Positions 36,284 through 45,785 are shown, counted from the stretch's first letter. The stretch: DNA of 64,000 nucleotides from Nonomuraea ceibae (GCF_019396325.1 NZ_JAHKRO010000007.1:62001-126000); one strand, 5' to 3'. Program-made: numbers and translations. Notes: generated by a model from the letters alone, not told the origin.

Positions 36284-37101
36284 TTCTCTGCCATCTCCCT
36301 TATGAGCTGCAGCGAAGCTCGACGGGGCAGGGCTTCGTTGTGCAGCATCTCGTACTTCAGCCTGACCTCGCGGACGCGTTCGCTGTCGGCCGTGATCTGG
36401 CCTGTGATGATGGACTCGAGGTAGACCATATCTGGCATCCCTGGCCCGCCAGCGAGAATGAAAGCTCCTTGCAAGCCGGTGGTCAGCCAGGAGTTGTGCG
36501 GGAGCACGCGGATGTTGATGCGGGGGTGCTCATCCAGGGCGGCCAAGTGAGCCATCTGCTCGGCCATCACCGCCTCACTGCCGGTCGGTCGGGTCAGGAC
36601 TCCTTCATCCAGTATCGCCCATAGGGTAGGCCCTCTGTCACGCTGAAGTACACGCTGGCGTTCCAAGCGTGCGGCGACATTGTGTTCGACCTCGTCAGAG
36701 GTGATGGCGGGTCTGCCGCTGAAGATGGCTCGTGCATACTCCGGAGTCTGGAGCAGGCCAGGAACGATCAGTGGCTGCCAGGTTTGCAGGGTGTCTGCCT
36801 GCTGTTCGATCTCCGCCAGTTGAGCCAGCCAGATGGGCCATCGGGTGGCGTATTCGACGGTCTCGCGCCAACGGGCTAGCAGCCCGCCATCTGCTCCAAG
36901 TGCAGAGTCGGCGGCGCGGACGAAGTCTTCATGCGCTGGGCGCTCTCCACGCTCGACCATGCTGATCTTCGATACTGACCAGCCGAGCATTGCAGCGAGT
37001 TCCTTTTGCCGCTTCCCTGCAGCTATGCGGTAATCACGAAGATGGGCACCGAATTCAACTCTCGGTGCTTTCAATTCGGCTTCCGGCTCGCCGTTTTCCA
37101 T
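36271..37101 (-). CDS. XRE-family regulator, Scr1/DUF5753 type
   Basis: A 276-residue protein with an N-terminal XRE helix-turn-helix (KELAAMLGWSVSKISMVERG) and a DUF5753 domain that includes IVPGLLQTPEYARAIF. ATG at 37101 has GGAGG ten bases upstream; the frame continues to 37203 but without another ribosome site. With the overlapping DUF397 gene it makes the standard actinobacterial regulator pair, linked in Streptomyces to development and antibiotic production. It is divergent from the HATPase gene at 37346. Confidence 0.92.
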   Translation of the reverse strand: MENGEPEAELKAPRVEFGAHLRDYRIAAGKRQKELAAMLGWSVSKISMVERGERPAHEDFVRAADSALGADGGLLARWRETVEYATRWPIWLAQLAEIEQQADTLQTWQPLIVPGLLQTPEYARAIFSGRPAITSDEVEHNVAARLERQRVLQRDRGPTLWAILDEGVLTRPTGSEAVMAEQMAHLAALDEHPRINIRVLPHNSWLTTGLQGAFILAGGPGMPDMVYLESIITGQITADSERVREVRLKYEMLHNEALPRRASLQLIREMAEKWTN

Positions 37102-37345
37102 GGTAATGAAGCCTCCGTCCCGAGAACACACGAGAAAAGCACAGGCATGTGTAGTAGCACACCTGGTTCGTGCCTGGGAAGTGCTTCGCATTGGGGCCAT
37201 CACGCAGGCGTTTTCTGAGATGGTCTCCTCAGATCAGCTTGAACCACGCCGACCAGCTACACGAAGCGGCGAGCAGACGTGTTAATCATTTCGCGCATTC
37301 TTCACATAGAAGCACCGGTGATCGGGAAGTAGCGAGGCAAATTCG

Positions 37346-37834
37346 GTGATCTATCCCATGACCCCCATCATCCACTTTGAGGAACTCGGATTCACCCAGC
37401 TACCGTGCAGCGATCAGGCACCATATCTGGCACGGCAGAAGGTTCGTGCGTGGCTGGGAACCGAGCGTGCCGCCTTCGAGATCGCAATGTTGGTGACCTC
37501 GGAGCTGGTCACCAACGCCGTGAAGTACGCCGACGCCACCACTGCTGACGGCTCCCCTGGCCAGATCACGCTCAAGTTGTCTCAGGACGAGTCCATCCTG
37601 CGGCTGGTGGTGACCGATCCCGGTTCACGCTGTTCGGCACCGGCCCGCATCCCGACGCAGGGGCCGAATCTGCATTCCGAACACGGGCGTGGGCTGGCGA
37701 TCGTGGACAACCTGTCGCGCGGCCGGTGGGGAAGCTACCGGCTGCCCAGTGGTGGATACCGCTGCGTGTGGTGCCACCTCGACCGGGAGCCCACCCCGGC
37801 GCAACTAGAGGAACTCTTCCACACCCCGATCTAG
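37346..37834 (+). CDS. HATPase anti-sigma-factor-like protein
   Basis: A 162-residue GHKL ATPase domain: the N-box VTSELVTNAVKYA, the G1 box VTDPGS and the G2 region HGRGLAIVDNL. Such RsbW/SpoIIAB-like single-domain proteins bind sigma or anti-anti-sigma factors. GTG at 37346 has GAGG eight bases upstream; an ATG at 37358 has none. It is divergent from the XRE-DUF397 pair, with a 244-base spacer between the starts. Its partner is not encoded next to it. Confidence 0.9.
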   Translation: MIYPMTPIIHFEELGFTQLPCSDQAPYLARQKVRAWLGTERAAFEIAMLVTSELVTNAVKYADATTADGSPGQITLKLSQDESILRLVVTDPGSRCSAPARIPTQGPNLHSEHGRGLAIVDNLSRGRWGSYRLPSGGYRCVWCHLDREPTPAQLEELFHTPI

Positions 37835-37891
37835 CCAGCGGAGGAGCCTCACCCTGGAGTTCTGGCTGACATCAGAGAAACAAGAGCTTCT

Positions 37892-38101
37892 GTGCGACGC
37901 CATCACCTGATCGTGCTCTTACCGCTGTTCGTCACTGCCGGTTTCGGCGGCTGGATCACCGCCTCCCCCGGAAGCGTGCCGCTCCCGGTCATCGTCGCGG
38001 TGCTCGTGCTGGGGCAGAGCGTCTTCGTCGTTGCCGTGCTCGGGCACCACTTGTGGGCCCGCCGCCGACAAACCAATGACCGCTCCCTGTTCAGCCGGTG
38101 A
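37892..38101 (+). CDS. Small membrane protein of unknown function
   Basis: A 69-residue protein with two membrane spans (about residues 5-23 and 31-51) and a basic C-terminal tail. GTG at 37892 has only a weak ribosome site (AAGAG). It lies 57 bases after the HATPase gene and before another short membrane protein, so a small co-transcribed set is likely. No family is recognised. Confidence 0.5.
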   Translation: MRRHHLIVLLPLFVTAGFGGWITASPGSVPLPVIVAVLVLGQSVFVVAVLGHHLWARRRQTNDRSLFSR

Positions 38102-38164
38102 TCGCCTCGGCCCGCGATCCCTACCTCACGCTTGTTCCCATCTCTCGTACAGGAAGGCTCTCCC

Positions 38165-38722
38165 GTGTCCCGTGACAAGGTGCTCTCCGCGCTGGCGCTG
38201 CTCCTGACAGGCGGGTTCGTTGCATTCGTTCTTTTGACGCCCGCCCGCCTGGCGCGGACGGTGCCTCAGACGGTGCTCAGCGTCATCCTCTTCGGCGTCG
38301 TTGCAGTGATCGCGCGGAAGGTCTACCTCGCGGCGTTCGACCAGCCGCAACCAGCCCCCCGAAATCCTGACCGTTCCAGCCCATCCTCGTGGGAGATCGT
38401 CATGCCCGTACCCATCCCCGCCGACGTGGCCGAGCAGGCCGCCACCTACCTCGCCGAGCTGCGAGTCTTGCTGGAAGAACGAGGCTTGCACGCCCGCCTT
38501 CTTACCCCTGCCGGGCTGATGCCGCGCCTACGGGTCATCAACCCTGACTGCGCCTCGCTGTGTGAGGTGGTCACCGCCGCGCCGCTCGATGGCGAGTGGA
38601 GCTTGTGGTGGTCCTGGGCCGAACAGATCACCGGTGTCGGTGACATGGCCACCGCTGCCGAACGGATCGGCCACGTGCTGACCCCGGCAGCACCGTCGGC
38701 CCGCCTGACCCCACAGGCGTAG
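38165..38722 (+). CDS. Two-span membrane protein with a soluble C-terminal domain
   Basis: A 185-residue reading frame starting at GTG 38165 (AGGAAGG seven bases upstream). Residues ~1-55 contain two membrane spans. After a Pro/Ser-rich stretch comes a cytoplasmic domain (~80-185) with the segment LDGEWSLWWSWAEQI. The second part has its own ATG at 38402 with GGGAG six bases upstream, so it may be a fusion or be translated separately. The C-terminal part resembles short actinobacterial proteins of unknown role found near ICE-like genes. Confidence 0.65.
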   Translation: MSRDKVLSALALLLTGGFVAFVLLTPARLARTVPQTVLSVILFGVVAVIARKVYLAAFDQPQPAPRNPDRSSPSSWEIVMPVPIPADVAEQAATYLAELRVLLEERGLHARLLTPAGLMPRLRVINPDCASLCEVVTAAPLDGEWSLWWSWAEQITGVGDMATAAERIGHVLTPAAPSARLTPQA

Positions 38723-38845
38723 ACCACCCCAGGGCGCGTGGCCCACCCCGGGCAGTGAACCGGGAAGCGTCCCTCGCCGCCGCCGTACGGCGTCAGGGCA
38801 CGCACCCCCGACCCGACCGGCCGACGCCGGACGGGTTCCCGACCC

Positions 38846-38890
38846 CTGTCAGCCACAGCCGCTGAGCGGGCGGATCCCTGTGGCTGACAG
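38846..38890. terminator. Perfect 13-base-pair hairpin
   Basis: CTGTCAGCCACAG and CTGTGGCTGACAG flank 19 bases. It lies 124 bases after the preceding plus-strand gene. It may be a terminator or, given its size and the neighbouring dyad, part of an attachment or transfer site. Confidence 0.5.
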
Positions 38891-38891
38891 C

Positions 38892-38929
38892 GCCCTCACT
38901 CGGCCATGTCCGGGAAGCCGGGTGAGGGC
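38892..38929. repeat. Second adjacent inverted repeat
   Basis: GCCCTCACTCGG pairs with CCGGGTGAGGGC (one mismatch) around a 14-base loop, only one base away from the first hairpin. Confidence 0.45.
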
Positions 38930-39257
38930 ACCCCGAACTTTCTTGAGCATGCCGGACCGAGCCCAGGCGGGCTGGTGCGCTCCCGAGATAGCAGTGACCG
39001 CAAACGCCTCATGCACTAGCGCGGACGCGGTCGCCTCAAGGTGGCCGGCCGGAAGAGGACAACGGCCAGCCACCTCCCGAAGACGATCACGGCGGGTGCC
39101 CCCCGTCCGCCTGATCGTCGCCAGGGCGGCCCCTGTCGGGGAGGGGAGTGTCGCGGCAGCGGAGGCGTGACGCGACGGGCCGCCCACCCCCGAAATCGTC
39201 CGACGGCAAGCACCTCCCCTCCCCAAAGGGTGCTGCCGCTGGACCCGGCGGAAGAGA

Positions 39258-39296
39258 GCGGAGGCCGGTCATCCTGTGCGGCTGACCGGCCTCCGC
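39258..39296 (-). terminator. Perfect 14-base-pair hairpin downstream of the recombinase remnant
   Basis: GCGGAGGCCGGTCA and TGACCGGCCTCCGC enclose an 11-base loop. For the minus strand it lies downstream of the recombinase pseudogene and probably was its terminator. Confidence 0.6.
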
Positions 39297-39429
39297 ATAC
39301 ACCTCGTCCTTCCTGCCTGGCGGGTGGCGTCGGACTGGTTGGCCTGGTCGGCAGGGGCACTACCGACCCACCGGCCTGTCCCACCTCGGCGTTGGACCGG
39401 GTTCCGGTTGTGCTCGGCCGAGGTGGGAC

Positions 39430-40020
39430 CGGCCGGGGCGCGGGCACCGGCGATCCGGTCAGGAACGCGGCGGTCGCCTCGGCCGCGGGTGCGGCTGCTT
39501 CGAGGTAGACGCTGGTGTAGGTAGCGGGTGAAGGACGCGGTCTTGTGCCCCAGAACCTCGTGCACGAGCTTGATGTCCACTCCGGCTGCCAGCATCGCGG
39601 TGGCCGCCAGATGGCGCGGGTCGTGCAGCCGGATCGGCGGCAGCCCGGCCTGGTAGCAGATCTGGTAGAAGCGGTCGGTCACGTGCTGGGGTGTAGGGGC
39701 CGGCCGAGCTCGTCGGTGAAGACGAACCCCGACTCGACCCAGTCCTCGCCTGCGGCCAGCCGTTCTTTCGCCTGTCGCGTGTGGTGTTCCTTCAGCAAGC
39801 CCATGCTCTCGGCGTCGACGACGATCTCGCGGCTGGGATCGATCCGGCCCTGAGGGATGCGGGCACGGGTGAGCTTCTTGGCGGTGGTGATGCCCCACCT
39901 CCAGGCCATCATCTGGAAGAACTCCAGCCGCGAGCTGTCGGCGCGGCGCGTGCTGGGCCTGCTCATGGCTGGTGGCTCAGGCGTGCCGGAGGGGTTGCCC
40001 GTGGCGGTGCTGTTGCTCAT
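39430..40020 (-). pseudogene. Tyrosine recombinase (integrase) remnant with frameshifts
   Basis: Three frames must be joined. 40020-39690 gives the middle of the catalytic domain (LLKEHHTRQAKERLAAGEDW and SGFVFTDELGRPLHP). A frame change near 39690 leads to VTDRFYQICYQAGLPPIRL, HDPRHLAATAML (the HxxR box) and GHKTASFTRY. A second change near 39515 restores TYTSVYLEAA, the expected nucleophile region. The N-terminal arm and core-binding domains (~200 residues) are missing. The ATG at 40020 overlaps the stop of the upstream gene, which suggests it was once the last gene of an element's operon. Inactive integrase; marks 39-47 kb as former mobile DNA. Confidence 0.75.
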
Positions 40021-40565
40021 GCCTTCGCCTCCCGCCCCGCCGAACTGCTGCTCGGGGCCTCTGCCGGGGAGGCCGGCGGGAGTGCCTTCGCCTGGGTCAG
40101 GAACGTTCGAGCCGCGTCTTGCCGGATGAGGGCCAAGGCCCGCTCGAAGTGGGCCAGGGCGAGTTCGTGCTCGCAGCGCAGCCCGAGCATGCGGAAGTTC
40201 GTAGCGGTGTCGAGCGCGCTGGCGTCGTCGTCCAGATACGGGCTGATCCAGGCGACGAACCTGGCCACCGTCTGCTCCGAAGGCAGGCCCCGGCCACCTC
40301 GGGCGTGCCGAATGTGCCGGTCAACGAGCAGCCACCACCCGGCGAGTATCTGGGCGTGCAGAGTGTCGTAGAGCACCTCGGCGCTCAACCGCTCGCCCCG
40401 GCCCAGCCGCCGTCCGATGATGTCGGCGTTGTGCTGCCGCATCTGGCGGGCCTGGGCGATCACCACCTCCACCGACAGCGGCTCGCGTGGGTTGAGGTCG
40501 GAGGTGACGGCAGTGCCGGTGTCGGGTGCAGGAGCCGGGGCATCCGGGTGTTGTGGGTTCCGCAT
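40017..40565 (-). CDS. Hypothetical protein, paralogue of the next upstream gene
   Basis: A 182-residue soluble, Ala-rich helical protein of unknown family. The segment SAEVLYDTLHAQILAGWWLL aligns with SGEQLFATEYTRSSRAWWDL of the protein at 40698-41213, and both continue with a helical stretch ending near RTFL/RDFL. ATG at 40565 has AAGGA upstream. Its stop overlaps the recombinase-remnant start by four bases. Probably a cargo gene of the former integrated element. Confidence 0.65.
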   Translation of the reverse strand: MRNPQHPDAPAPAPDTGTAVTSDLNPREPLSVEVVIAQARQMRQHNADIIGRRLGRGERLSAEVLYDTLHAQILAGWWLLVDRHIRHARGGRGLPSEQTVARFVAWISPYLDDDASALDTATNFRMLGLRCEHELALAHFERALALIRQDAARTFLTQAKALPPASPAEAPSSSSAGREAKA

Positions 40566-40697
40566 GGGACTGTCCTTCGTCGCGTGGTGAAGCCAGCACC
40601 GGGGCGCGCTGGCGCGGGGTGTTGGTCGTTCATGGCGCGTCCGCCGACGCCGGTGGCATCACCGGGGATGCTGCTGGGTCGTCGGCGTGGCGGTGGT

Positions 40698-41213
40698 TCA
40701 CCGGCGCGTTCGGATCCGGGATGTCGGCTTGGCGACGGACCCGGCGAGGTGGTGGGTCAGGAGCTGGCCGCTGGCGTTGAGGAAGTCGCGGGCGGCGATG
40801 CGCGAGGCGTGGGCGACCGCATGCTCGAACAGCGTCCCCGGCCGCCCGGCCGGGGCCTCGTTCGTGAGGTAGTGGCGGGTCCAGGAGCGCACCCACCGCA
40901 CCGCGTGATCACAGGCCGGCCTGTTGGCCGTGATCTGCACGTCCACCAGATCCCACCAGGCGCGCGAGGACCGGGTGTACTCGGTGGCGAACAACTGCTC
41001 GCCTGATAGCCAGCGTCCGTTCTGCAGGGCGGCGACCGCCTCAGCCGCCGCAGCGTAATGCGCGTGACGCGCGGCGCTGATCTTCTCGGATATCAGCTCA
41101 TCCAACGAGCGCCGCGTCTGCCCGGTCGAGGAGTTGGTGATGTCGGAGGCTGGGGCGGCGGTGGGCGGCCCGTCATCCAGGAGCGGGGGCCCGGGCTGGT
41201 AGCGGTCATTCAT
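40698..41213 (-). CDS. Hypothetical protein, paralogue of the gene at 40017
   Basis: A 171-residue protein sharing the WW-containing helical core (SRAWWDLVDVQITANRP) with its neighbour. ATG at 41213 has AAAGGA upstream, and the sequence before the start resembles that before 40565, consistent with tandem duplication. Function unknown; no membrane spans or catalytic motifs are seen. Confidence 0.65.
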   Translation of the reverse strand: MNDRYQPGPPLLDDGPPTAAPASDITNSSTGQTRRSLDELISEKISAARHAHYAAAAEAVAALQNGRWLSGEQLFATEYTRSSRAWWDLVDVQITANRPACDHAVRWVRSWTRHYLTNEAPAGRPGTLFEHAVAHASRIAARDFLNASGQLLTHHLAGSVAKPTSRIRTRR

Positions 41214-41353
41214 CGCATGCGTTCCTTTCGTCGGGTGACATGGGCAGGTGAGAGGTGAGGGTCATGGGGTGACCGCCGGTCCGGCGCTCCGCCCTCGCCA
41301 CTACAAGCAGAGGGCGGGCGAAACCATGCGGGCAGCGCGTGCCAGCCCGACTG

Positions 41354-41530
41354 TCACAGCCGGTACTCGCTGGCCGAACCTGCAGGCTCGGCAGCGGCGA
41401 GCGAGGCGGCGTGAGTGGCAAGGCCGTCGTCCGAGCAGGCATCTCGTACGGGCGGCGGGGTGAGCGCGTCGGCGAGATTCTGGGTGGCGTCCAGGAAGGC
41501 ACGCGCGCCGCCCCGGCGGGACTCGGCCAT
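41354..41530 (-). CDS. Short hypothetical protein or gene fragment
   Basis: A 58-codon frame beginning MAESRRGGARAFLDATQNL. ARAFLDA recalls the AARTFL/AARDFL ends of the two paralogues to the left, so it may be the 3' remnant of another family member. The ribosome site is weak. Confidence 0.3.
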   Translation of the reverse strand: MAESRRGGARAFLDATQNLADALTPPPVRDACSDDGLATHAASLAAAEPAGSASEYRL

Positions 41531-41556
41531 CGCCAGGGCGAACAAGCCGCCATTGG

Positions 41557-41826
41557 TCAGCGGGCGGCGTTGATCAGGAGGTCCTGGGCCCGTTGCCGGA
41601 CGATCTCCAGCGCGGTCGCACCGTCGACGGTCTCCTCGCGGCCGTGGGTGAGGTCGGTGACCTGCTGCCACCATGACATCCGCTGGTAGGCGTAGGCGAT
41701 GCGGCCCAGGTCCTTGTCGCGCAACGTGCCTTCGTCGTCGAGGGAGGCGATGCGGTTGAGTGCCTCGCCGAGCTCATGCCGGGCGAGGGTGGCGTTGTGC
41801 AGGGCCAGGTCTTCGAGTCGTCCCAT
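41557..41826 (-). CDS. Small hypothetical protein of the element
   Basis: An 89-residue helical protein. ATG at 41826 has AAGGAG upstream, which fixes the start inside a longer frame reaching 41907. The segment YAYQRMSWWQQVTDL has the double Trp seen in the 40017/40698 paralogues, so it may be a distant member. Function unknown. Confidence 0.6.
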   Translation of the reverse strand: MGRLEDLALHNATLARHELGEALNRIASLDDEGTLRDKDLGRIAYAYQRMSWWQQVTDLTHGREETVDGATALEIVRQRAQDLLINAAR

Positions 41827-42065
41827 GATGAACTCCTTCGCGATCAGGTGATGGGGTCGTTCGATGGGGTCGCCCGGCCGGGCGCGGGCATTGTCGGCCG
41901 AGGGCATGGGCGGGACCGAGGGGATCGTCGGTGGGGGCCGCTCCAGCGCGCACGCCGCGTGTGGGCGTGGATTCGGCGCGAGCGGCGTGGCTGCGCGCAG
42001 GGTTACGCCGTCCGGCTGAGATGCCCGGCGCGGCTCCGTGAGGGGGCCGCGCCGGGGCGGTCCGG

Positions 42066-43070
42066 TCAGACCGTGGAGAGCATCCGGAAGGCGCGGGCCT
42101 TGATCTTGGCGTTGTCGTGGTCATCGAGCAGGGCGCGCTCGGCGCGGACGGTGGCCACATCGCGGCTACCGAACACTGGGCTCTGGTGGTCCAGCCGCTC
42201 GGTCACCGCGTTGTAGGCCGCCCACCGCGTGTTACGGATCGGCTCTTGCGTAGGGGCGTAGGCGAACAGGTGCTCAAGCTGACGCAGAGTCAGCTCACGG
42301 TTCTTGCGCGCCAGGTCCTTAGCGCCCGGCGGGATCGGGTACAGGACCTGGCTGAACTTGCGGAACTCGGCGAAGTTCATCGGTGCCGCCAGGAGCTTCT
42401 CGGCCTCGGCCGCGAAGGCTTCCCCGTGCTTCCACGTGAGCTTGAGCGCCTCGCGCGCCTCGGCGATGCGCCCGGCCACGTTGCCGGTGTGCCGGACGGT
42501 GAACTTGGAGGCGTGGTTGGCCAGCGCGGCCCGTTCGGTGTTGGCGCACACCACCCGGACCGGGGTCGCGACCGTCGTGAACGCGCCCCACCCGTCATGC
42601 CGGGAGAACGCCGCCAAGTACAGGTCGATCTGATCGAGCCCGCCCACCATGAGCGGCTCAGGCAGCCGCATCGTGACGAACACCCGCCGCCCGCCGTTCA
42701 GCGACCCGCCCGTGTCGAAGATCGCCCCGGACTCGTCCACCAGCGTCTGTAGGAAGTCGGTGACGTCCTCGTTCTGCAGGACCTGATACTCCTTACCGAC
42801 GCGGCCGAGGCGCTGCGGCTGGCCAGTGACCGGGTTGGTGCGCACCACCAGGAAGTCCTCGTCCGTGACCACCGGCTGGCCGGTGACCGGGTCGGTGACC
42901 TGACCGACCGGCACCTTGCGCACGTTCCACCCGGCCAGCTGCGCGTTGGACAGGAGCTCCTCGGCGGTCATCGGGCCGGGCGCGGTGTAGCCGAGTCCGT
43001 GCCAGCCGGGCTTCCCGGCGGCGGCGAATACGGCCGAACCGTTGGCGAAGATCTCGATCTCGTGAGCCAT
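42066..43070 (-). CDS. DUF932 protein (phage/plasmid-like)
   Basis: A 334-residue DUF932 protein, opening with MAHEIEIFANGSAVFAAAG and PGWHGLGYT, then VVRTNPVTG and LPEPLMVGG. This family is common on phages, plasmids and integrative elements; its function is poorly known. ATG at 43070 has AAAGG upstream, and the frame from 43331 is an extension without a ribosome site. It supports the reading of 39-47 kb as mobile DNA. About 270 bases without a gene separate it from the next minus-strand gene. Confidence 0.85.
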   Translation of the reverse strand: MAHEIEIFANGSAVFAAAGKPGWHGLGYTAPGPMTAEELLSNAQLAGWNVRKVPVGQVTDPVTGQPVVTDEDFLVVRTNPVTGQPQRLGRVGKEYQVLQNEDVTDFLQTLVDESGAIFDTGGSLNGGRRVFVTMRLPEPLMVGGLDQIDLYLAAFSRHDGWGAFTTVATPVRVVCANTERAALANHASKFTVRHTGNVAGRIAEAREALKLTWKHGEAFAAEAEKLLAAPMNFAEFRKFSQVLYPIPPGAKDLARKNRELTLRQLEHLFAYAPTQEPIRNTRWAAYNAVTERLDHQSPVFGSRDVATVRAERALLDDHDNAKIKARAFRMLSTV

Positions 43071-43301
43071 GGCAGTGCCTTTCTGATGTGGGGTTTTCGG
43101 TGTGTGGGGACGTGGCACAGACGCGATGCCGCGATGGGTGTCAGGGGGGGGTCGGCCCCCGGCCCCGTGCGGGCCGCTGTGCCGGTGATCAGTGGGTGCT
43201 GGGCGTTCGTCCGGCGCGGGGCCGGGAGCCGTGCGCGGACGTGTTGCGGGCCGGTGCGGGCGGGGCGGTAGGGGTGTCCCGCCCACTACCCGGGCTGGGG
43301 C

Positions 43302-43328
43302 GGGCGGGCCGGTAAGGGCGGCCCGCCC
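43302..43328 (-). terminator. GC hairpin after the wHTH gene
   Basis: GGGCGGGCC and GGCCCGCCC form a perfect nine-base-pair stem 12 bases beyond the stop at 43340. Confidence 0.55.
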
Positions 43329-43339
43329 CACCTCGGGGT

Positions 43340-44601
43340 TCAGGCCGCGTCGGCGTCCTCGTCGACGTCCGGGTCGTGGGTGTCGGCGGGCGCGGCGGGG
43401 GTGGGCTTGGCGGCGGGGGCGGCGAGGGTGGGCTTGGCAGTGGGGGCGAGGCCGAACCGGCGGGGCCGCTCACACGTCAGCACCGCCTCGCCGAGGCTGA
43501 CCAGCCGGTCCAGGGCATTGGCCACCGCACCGGACGATCGGTTGATGACCTTCCCGATCTCGTACGGGGTGAAGTCCTTGCCCGGGAACTCGACCAGGTG
43601 CGCGTACACCATGTCCCGCAACGCACCCGGCCGAACCGCATCCCCCGCGCCCGCGCCGCTACCGGCACCCGGACGGGCCGCCGACACCGCACGGGCCGGG
43701 GCGGCGTTGCCAGTCAGCGCCGCCCGCGCATTGCGGTGTGCTGAGGCGACCTTGGTCATCGCCATTTCCAGGCACCCCAACGCCATCACGGCGTTCCCCT
43801 CGTCCTTCGCCGAAATCACTCCGCCGAACAGGTCGACCAACTCTGCCAGTTCGGCGTGCGCCCGTGCCCATGCCGGGTCGTCCGCCACCGGCACAGACAC
43901 CGGCCCGGACTGGTCTGCCTCGGTGACCACGTCGAGGTCACCGTCCGCCCCGCCCGAATCCTGACCGGATGCCTCACTGGCGATCAGGTCCTCCTCGCCG
44001 ATCGGCTCATCCGCCGAGGCCGAATCGGCCGAACCGATCGCGGCCGGAGCCGTGTCCGTCCCCGGCGCGGGCACCGCGTCAACCTCCGGGGTGTCGGCGT
44101 CCGTACCGGGCGCGATGATCCCCTCGGGCGCGGCATCCGGCATCTCGGGGGCCGGGACGGGCGCGTCAGCGGTACCGGTCGGCTCCGCGTCGGCGTCGGC
44201 GTCGGCGTCGGTGACGGCGTCGGTGACGGTGTTGGTGACGGGTTCGGGGGTGATCGGGAACCATCGGTCAGCCGCCCGCCCGCGCCCGCCCTCGCTCACG
44301 CCCGGCTCCCGCTGCGCCCGGCCGTTCGCCTCGAAGTCGTTGAGGATCTTCCCCGCCGCCATCCGGCTCAGGCCCGCCGCCGCCCCGATCGCCGCGGCCG
44401 ACCCGCCCGGCTCGGCGTTCAGCGCCGCCCACACCGCCGCCACAGGCCCGTCGGCATCCGGGGCGGGTCAGCGCCGGAGGCCGCGGTTGCGGCGCTGTCA
44501 GGGGCCGTGAGGGGCGCGGTGGCGGCCGTTGCGGTAACGGCGCTTTCCGCATCAGCGGGGATGGTTTCGGTAGCGGTCATTTCCGGGGTGTGAATAGCCA
44601 T
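43340..44601 (-). CDS. Protein with two winged-helix domains and an acidic linker, apparent frameshift
   Basis: The main frame (43340-44443) encodes a winged-helix unit (AAIGAAAGLSRMAAGKILND), a long Asp/Ala/Thr-rich linker, a helical segment and a second winged helix near the C-terminus (PYEIGKVINRSSGAVANALD). Only a GTG without a ribosome site starts it at 44443. In another frame, ATG at 44601 with AAAGGG upstream begins MAIHTPEMTATETIP and runs into ~44466, where a single-base change would join it to PDADGPVAAVWAALN. One gene of about 420 residues with a frameshift is therefore likely. DNA-binding regulator of the element; target unknown. The linker DNA holds short tandem repeats near 44195-44240. 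Confidence 0.6.
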
Positions 44602-45013
44602 TGCGTGACGCCCTTTTCGGTTGATTTCCCGGCCCCGGTGCGGGCCGGTGTTTTTCGTTTGCGTCACGACCACCCCTCGCCGGCAACGCGGGCGGCAAGT
44701 CGATCCGGCATCAAATAGTGTCACCCCGGCGGCTAGAGAGGCTGCCCTAACAAAACAACCGCTGATCTACGGAAACATCTCGCGAGAAAGTCGCCGGATC
44801 GGCTTGACATCCCGGGCAGGCCCGACTCTTCGCCTAACAAGAATACGACGGTGGACGATGCCGGATTGCCTGAATTCCCGTGGGAAAGATTCTGCGAGGT
44901 GAATGCGAATTCCGATTGACATCACTACGGAAGCGAGCGTCCATGGAATTAGGCGGGAACACCGCCGACAAACGCACCCTGGTCAACGCGCCGGGGTAAA
45001 CGGAAGGAGCCGC
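44602..45013. other. Divergent intergenic region
   Basis: 412 bases between two divergent genes of the element. It is less GC-rich than its surroundings and presumably contains both promoters. No convincing gene, and no clear -35/-10 pair was found. Confidence 0.4.
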
Positions 45014-45763
45014 ATGGAACACACCGGGATCGGAACCCGTACCCACCGCCGCGTCAAAGCCGGGCACGCCCGCGCGCTAGCCAACTACGGCCCCGGATGG
45101 GCGATCATGTGGGACGACCCCAATGATCAGCCCGTCATCGTCCCGACCGAACGGGGCGACGACGGCACCCTGCTGGAAATCTGCACATACGAGGACATGT
45201 TCACCCTCGACGGACATTGCTCTACTCAGGAAGACGCCCGCACGTGCGGCGCATGCATGCCGGGCGGGCAACCCGACTTTCAGGCGATCGCCGCCGACAT
45301 GACCGACATTCTCGGCGACTACTACCTCAGCCGCGATGACATCGCCGCGTACATGCCCCTCACCCTGCCCTACACCCGCGCCCTCAGGGCATACGGCTAC
45401 CAGCGCCACTCACAGGGCAGCCGCTACCCCGCCGACCACACTCGCGCCCACGACATCTACGGTCAGGAATACCGTTCGTCTGAAGGGCACATTGTCGAGG
45501 TACATGTCCCGCTGACGCCCGCCACCGATCCCGCCCACGGGGACGCGCCCGCGCCGCCGCTCACGATCCGATGGATCTACCTCGGCCGTATCGCCCCTGG
45601 CGGCATGTACCCCGTCACGGATCTTCGCGCCGACACCCCGCCCGCTGACGTGGCCGAGCTGATCGCCGCCCACGTGAACACCCATCCGCCCACCGCCGCC
45701 CCGGACGCCACCACAGGCGGCGCGGGCGGGCCTGAGAGCACCGCCACGTCCGCCCCCGCCTAG
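45014..45763 (+). CDS. Hypothetical protein of the accessory element
   Basis: A 249-residue soluble protein. ATG at 45014 has GGAAGGAG four bases upstream, which settles the start; the frame itself is open from 44903. A cysteine pair in RTCGACMPGG could bind a metal. The C-terminus is Pro/Ala/Thr-rich. No family is recognised. It is followed by a bidirectional terminator. Confidence 0.7.
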   Translation: MEHTGIGTRTHRRVKAGHARALANYGPGWAIMWDDPNDQPVIVPTERGDDGTLLEICTYEDMFTLDGHCSTQEDARTCGACMPGGQPDFQAIAADMTDILGDYYLSRDDIAAYMPLTLPYTRALRAYGYQRHSQGSRYPADHTRAHDIYGQEYRSSEGHIVEVHVPLTPATDPAHGDAPAPPLTIRWIYLGRIAPGGMYPVTDLRADTPPADVAELIAAHVNTHPPTAAPDATTGGAGGPESTATSAPA

Positions 45764-45785
45764 CCCCTACCCCGGCAACGCAACC

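Larger units (their letters stand above)
38723..39429. other. Gene-free stretch with several strong hairpins
   Basis: No supported gene. Besides the hairpins listed separately there is only GC-rich sequence and the decayed 3' extension of the recombinase remnant on the minus strand. Confidence 0.5.
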
